From positions 3,359,601 through 3,423,600 of the forward strand of contig CM073322.1 of the NCBI GenBank assembly GCA_037043015.1: DNA of 64,000 bases, written 5' to 3'. The notes under the pieces were generated by a model, which searched no databases, had not been told where the DNA came from, and saw only the letters and a list, made by a program, of their open reading frames with translations. The DNA is from Bryum argenteum (taxonomy: Eukaryota; Streptophyta; Bryopsida; Bryales; Bryaceae). This document shows, in pieces, positions 58,680-64,000 of the stretch; the first letter of the stretch is position 1, and each line of letters starts with the position of its first letter. The position numbers and the translations under genes were made by a program.

Positions 58680-61430
58680 AAAGCTCGAGCATGACAAGTT
58701 CAACATATAGGGCACTATGCCACGGTGGTCGGGGTGGTGTACCCATCCGCTGCCTCGAACATCGTGATCCCTGTTCCATCATATGTGGCACTATGCCACG
58801 GTGGTCGGGGTGGTGTACCCATCCGCTGCCTCGAACAATTCCTAGTACTAATAATCATGAGTTTGAAAGAAGTTTTCAATACAAGTGGGCAAGGATGTCA
58901 TGTGCCTAGCAATTTACTAGTTTCAAGCTATCCTAGATTCCTCTACTTCCAAATATTTGATATCTTGTTCAATATCTTCCAACACTTCTTTCAGCCTCCA
59001 ATCCACCTGATACAAAGATACTGATGTTAATCTGAGCCTCAGAACTATCAAAATGAGAGTTCTGGATTTCATGGCACATACTTCAGATCTTTTTTCTTCT
59101 TTCTTTAAAATAAAAAAATAAAAAAAATAAAAAAAAATAATTTAAAAAAAAAAACAACTGAGGTTGGAATGGTTTTTGAACATGACTTAAGCGAATCAGT
59201 TGTGGTTGCCTTTCATGTCCTTTTTAACCCTTAAACGTCAGAGCATGCCCCTTGGGCTTGGTTTACAGTGTATTTTCAGAGGGGCTTGACGTTTACGGGT
59301 TAATGGTGACCAAAGAAGTCAAGCATGTATACCAAGGAAGGCCTGTCTTAAGAACAGAATTAATTAGGACATTGATCACTTTAGGAAGGGTGGATTCAGA
59401 GGGTGGCTCTGTATGTCAGTAGCCTCTTCAACAGCCAAAAAAGTAAAAAAATCTGGGACCTCTGCACCTGGATAAAAGGAGCACTTTAGAATGCATGACT
59501 CAATTTCACAGCGGAAGCACTTGAAAGTCTGCACATGAAGTCCATGATTGGCATCTGGTAAAACGTGACATAGTACTAAAATAAGTAACATATTATCGAT
59601 TACGCAATTTGATTTGATTCAAAATTGATGATATATGTGCTTGAATCATCTCTTTGTAGTAAGATTATATGTCTTTGTCTTGAGTGATGGAGTGATGGCA
59701 TGCAAGATGTTATGTGTTCAAAAGGAATTGTGGAATCGTGGACCTCTACAGATTTGCATTAGATTTGTATGTCGTTCACCAGCTTAAGAAAAGAAATTGA
59801 ATGATTTTCGTGTAGCCTGTTGGTGATTTTTTCATCTGATGTAACATGTAATGTGTTAATCAATGGATTGTATCAAGTTGATTTCATTTTTCGGCCTGAA
59901 AGAAAAATCCGAGGTAGCCATTGGCAGCGCACGATGCCATCAGTTTTCATGTGCTCTACATTGACTTGATGTGTGATGGGTTATTTACCGGATCTTGTAT
60001 TGGCTATCGGGACATTATCAAAAAAGAAAGCAGTGGTTGTTCATGTACAAGAATGCACTCATGTCCACGGACATGTCGGATCAATGTATCGCCATCCCTC
60101 CAATATCTAGAAAACGACCTCAAAACGTCGCATTTTATCACGGCCCCGTCTGCGGCCGCGACCATATTCTATAATGGTACCATATATTACCGCCCATGGC
60201 CACCACCTCTTACTCCCCAACCACCTGTGGCCACTATCGTTTTCTATCCTATGTCATGGCCCTGACTGTAACCACCACCTTTTGCCGGACCGAGAGCACC
60301 GTGGCCACCACCGTTTTTTGTTGGGTTATCGTATACGCTATCACCACCTCGATTTTTGTCAGGTTATTGTATACGGTATCACGGCCTCGACCACCGTGAT
60401 CACAGTACCATCGTATGTGGCAATATGCCACGGTGGTCGGGGTGGTGTACCCATCCGGCTGCATCAAACAATCCCGGTAGTTATAATCATGAGTTTGAAA
60501 GAACTTTTCACCGGTGTCGGACAAGGATGTCATGTCAATGTACATGGTTCAAGATATCCTAGCTTCCTCAACTTACAATGATTTGATATCTACATTTGAT
60601 ATCTTGTTCGGAACCTTCCAACACTTGTTTCTATCTCCAACCAATCTAACACTAAGATCCAAACCTCAGGACAATCAAAATAGGAGTTTTGGATTGGATT
60701 GCACACACTTCAGATTCCTATTTTATTTATTTTATTTTCTTAAAACCAATACAATGACATTGGAATGGTTCATGAATCTGAATTCAGCAAATCAGTTGTG
60801 GTGATGGCACTGGAGGTTGCCTTTGCATGTTAATTTTCAGGGTGACCAAAGAAGTGAAGCATGGATACAAAGGAAGGCCTGTCTTGAGATCAGGATTCAA
60901 TAGGACATTGATCACTTTAGGAAGGGTGGATTCAGAGGGTGGCTTTGTATGTCAGTAGCATCCTTAACAGCCAAAAGAATAAAAATATCTAGGACCTCTG
61001 CACCCGGATATAAGGAGCACTTCGGAATACATGACCCAATTTAGCAGCAGAAGGACTTAGTCTGCACAAGAAGTCCATGATTGGCATTTGATAAAAAGTG
61101 ACATAGTGCTAAAATAAGTGTCTCATTATCGATTGTACAATTTGATTTGATTCCAAAATGATGATACAATCATCTCTTAGTAGTAAGATTCTATGTTTTT
61201 ATCTTGAGTGATGGTATGCATTGGCTACATGGCAATGGGACCAATGTAGGTTGGGTTAATGAGGATCAAATGAGATTTTCTTTTCTTAGTAATTCTAGCA
61301 TGATTGTACATTTTGTGTTCACTCAATGACAGGTACCATGGAGTGTGGAAAGTTGTTGTGTCTGATACAATGGCACTAACATTGGACCAAGTCTCATGTA
61401 GTTCAAGCTTTGGTCCTTTGGCTCTCTATC
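58680..61430. repeat. Repeat block R, copies 9 and 10
   Basis: Copy 9 is 58680-59690. It has a doubled 70-bp segment around GTGGCACTATGCCACGGTGG at 58700-58830. Copy 10 is 59690-61430, with its minisatellite at 60120-60480 and the longest uninterrupted R tail after copies 1 and 5. Copy 10 gives the empty site for the Tc1 element. Confidence 0.7.
59228..59299. mobile_element. Miniature TTAA-flanked element, 72 bp
   Basis: TTAA stands at 59224-59227 and 59300-59303. The inverted ends are CCCTTAAACGTCA and, from the right, CCCGTAAACGTCA. A sister R copy reads TTTTTAATGGTGACC with one TTAA (26217-26220). The inverted ends make up about a third of the element, with little interior. Confidence 0.75.
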
Positions 61431-61439
61431 TCTCTATCT

Positions 61440-61760
61440 TAGTACATAAGAATGACGCAATATCAAAATGGCTCGCTCTAGTGAGCCTCACAGGAAGTAC
61501 CTAATCCATACATATGATGGATTTTTTGATGTACTCACTTGGTACTCTAAGTTGTTCCATTTTAAGAAACATGTACAAGTCCAAATTGACAACTTCATAA
61601 AAGAATCCAACGAGGGTCCAAAATTTATGATTCCAACATGCTCAAAAACAAGTTTTTACAATGCCCATATACACAAATTGCTTGTGCGGCTACCTTCATT
61701 ACAGATTTTCCATGCTAATATTTGTGTGCCATTAATAAGTACCTTAGCGTAGAAAAGGTA
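61440..61760 (+). repeat. Diverged repeat, copy 2, with an open frame
   Basis: An ATG at 61468 opens a 94-residue frame (MARSSEPHRKYLIHTYDG onward). It has no recognised family, and the related sequence at 57715-58660 does not keep the frame, so I do not call it a gene. Confidence 0.4.
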
Positions 61761-64000
61761 AAAGTTGTAAAATATGACAATTGATGTGGTGAGTTTTGAT
61801 TGTTACCATCTTCATTATGGAGTCAAGTCAACAATGCAAATCCAATCCATGATATTCACGAATCATCCTAGTTGAACTTTTCTCCCGACTAAACATGAAG
61901 AGTTCACTTCATCTTTATTATCAAAAAAACTAACAACAACCAATTTCAAGTACTCAAGTGACAAAAAAAACCCTTATGTGAACTATGAACGCTCCCATAT
62001 GAGTTTGAACAATCACTATCACAAATAAAATCCAATCGATACATTTACATCCTTTCAATTCCAACAATCACCTGTACTAAATGCCAAATGCCAAAAGGAA
62101 TCATGATTGCACTTTGAGTACAAACCAAATGCCGCAAAAGTACTCAAAAGAACAAGTGTCACCTCCATCGTATTTTTTTGCAAACCATAATTTGTGCAAA
62201 AATAAAGTTCCACTCTGTTTGTATACATACAATTCTAGTCATTCAAAAATATGTGATGATGAACCACGTAACAAAAAATAAGAAAAAAATGCATTTAAAT
62301 CCATGTAAAAGACAACAGAAATGAATGATTGTAAACAATCAAATAGAGTTACCTCATCATCACCCAAAAACAATTTATTATTATTATTTTTCAATTTTAT
62401 TTTTTATTTTATATATATATATATATATATTTTTTGTATATTTGATTCATTGGTATTTTCTTGCTAATTATATTTGTAACACGTGCACATGCCTCAACCT
62501 ATACTTCTGAAAGATGTAGATCTTGTTAGGGTCCTCCACTTGGTGAATATGTAAGCCAACGTATAGATCTTCCACTGAGTGAGTGATCTTGAACAACTTC
62601 TCTACTCTATGTGTCGAAGTAGAGACTTCATCTTCGAAAGCGAGGAGCAACACACAAGGCCGTCATCAACCAAAAAAAAAGAAGAAGATGAGTAGCCGTT
62701 TAGGAGAAACACATGGATCTCCCACACTTGAAACAAGCTCAAACTCAATCAAAAAGACGTCCAACTTGCGGTTCTAGATATGCCCTGATTGCTTAAAACC
62801 ATAAAGGCTTTTAAAAATGAGGCAAGCAAGTGTGCAATTATTTGCACCTAGTACCTCGTACCCGGAGCTGTCACATACACAAAGTAGTGTCAATCTCTCT
62901 TAAAACTCCGCACGCACAAGAAAATGTAATACATTTCCGTAATCTACAAGGAAAATAATATCTAGCATCTTCAACATCCAATGTCCCAATCAAGTACAAG
63001 TAAAGCAACGACTCATTGTTAAGAATATGATGTTCACTAACTCATTTGCAGGAATGTAACATTCTCACAAATAATGAGAAATTGTATGACTTCTAGACTC
63101 ATGCACATTGCATGGCTTAGCTCTGAAGTCCTTTTCTTGGGTTTGCATGCTCAGCAGGATTTGAGGTCATTATTTTGTATACCTTAAACTTTTTAGGTAA
63201 GCTGACTTTCCATCAAACCTTTTCAAGTTCCGCAAAAGTATTATTCATGTTTGATGTGATGATTGTGATAGGCGTTTGGGCTGCTACATTGTGAAAAGTG
63301 TGAGTAGGACAAAGTTTCCATCATCAGTGGGCAATTCAAGTTGTACAACCTGGTCAGGCAAGTGGGTACTTCCAACGAGGCCTGAATACTCCAAAACTCA
63401 TCACACACATGTCTCTATTTGATAAATATATTTCCATGAAATTTACGTAATCAAACATCCAGTGATGTGAGGGTAAGCGTTCAGCTACCAAGGAGGATGG
63501 AGGAGGGGTAATGAGCCCCCTAATTTTTTGATGTATAGACATTAAATGGCAAGGAGTAGGCTTCCAAGGGTAACTTGGGGTCGAAGACCTCAAATGTGAA
63601 TTCAAAATTTTCAAAAACGGCCTTGGGAGGTCCCCACGGATTCTAGGGTGCCTCCTTGGTAGGTGCCACGAACAATTGCCCGTGATGTGATTGGTTTGAG
63701 TTGCATTCTTGATTATGTGGAGCCTTTAGTGTGCGGATGAGTAGTGTAGAACCTGTGACTTGATCAATGAGAGTTTTGACATACAAACTTTCCAATCCAA
63801 GTCCGCGATGCAAGTTTGCGTACATGGATGATGCACCCAAAGAATTCAAGAATCTTTCACTTTACAAGGCCGGTACGTATGGATTGATGGTACTATGACA
63901 CCAAAAAGAAAAGAACACCACAACATCTCACAAGGTGAATTTGATTAATATGCTTTCTCTACCTTAGCCCTTAGAACTACTTTCACCCCTAAATTTCCTT
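61761..64000. other. AT-rich stretch to the window end
   Basis: No gene recognised. Contains a (TA)n run at 62409-62430. The segment 63520-63640 has pieces (CCAAGGGTAA, AATTCAAAATTTTCAAAAAC) that resemble the hAT-like MITE at 52602-52864. Confidence 0.5.

Noticed and set aside
61468-61752. 94-residue frame starting with ATG
   Set aside because: It lies in a diverged repeat whose other copy (57715-58660) does not keep the frame, and it has no family match that I recognise.

Overview
This is a 64 kb stretch of a nuclear plant genome, mostly AT-rich and very repeat-rich, with one short gene island. The organism cannot be named from the sequence. The small heavy-metal-associated (HMA) proteins, a captured fragment of a plant-type Integrator subunit 9 gene and the CACTA and PIF/Harbinger insertions point to a land plant. 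A Tc1-type DD34E transposase and many TTAA-flanked elements would be unusual in a flowering plant, so a non-seed plant (bryophyte, lycophyte or fern) is my guess, with low confidence.

Gene island (about 8.1-20.7 kb, all + strand): three related small genes. Gene 1 (starts 8184) and gene 2 (19711-20256) encode an HMA domain with an MCCARC metal site, an N-terminal SMQE motif and a conserved C-terminal tail. They also share about 400 bp of 3' flank, so they are tandem duplicates. Between them, gene 3 (17398-17763) keeps the N-terminal motif and a remnant of the tail but has no HMA domain. Gene 1 is split by a 6.06 kb CACTA-like transposon (8460-14518) with 31-bp terminal inverted repeats and a 3-bp TTG target duplication. 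Taking out the element and one TTG rejoins the reading frame exactly. The element carries minus-strand pieces of at least two host genes, INTS9 (exons with an intron still present) and an LEA-like gene, and is itself hit by two TTAA-flanked elements.

Repeat sea (1-6.5 kb and 24.7-61.4 kb): three long non-coding repeat blocks recur in mosaic order. I call them A (copies at 1, 29186 and 56458), R (about ten copies, each with a degenerate minisatellite built on a GACCACCGTGG core) and B (28400, 41200, 53930 and others). Because sister copies are present, younger insertions can be dated relative to them by their empty sites: a 1.79 kb Tc1 element with 0.57 kb inverted repeats (46630-48416); ten clear TTAA-flanked elements of 72-981 bp in the whole window; two TA-flanked MITEs; two PIF/Harbinger-like elements, one with a GC-rich 1.3 kb interior; one hAT-like MITE; and one solo LTR.

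The rest (15.1-17.2, 20.8-24.6, 57.6-58.6, 61.5-64 kb) is AT-rich sequence in which I recognise no gene. I saw no tRNA, rRNA or CRISPR array.
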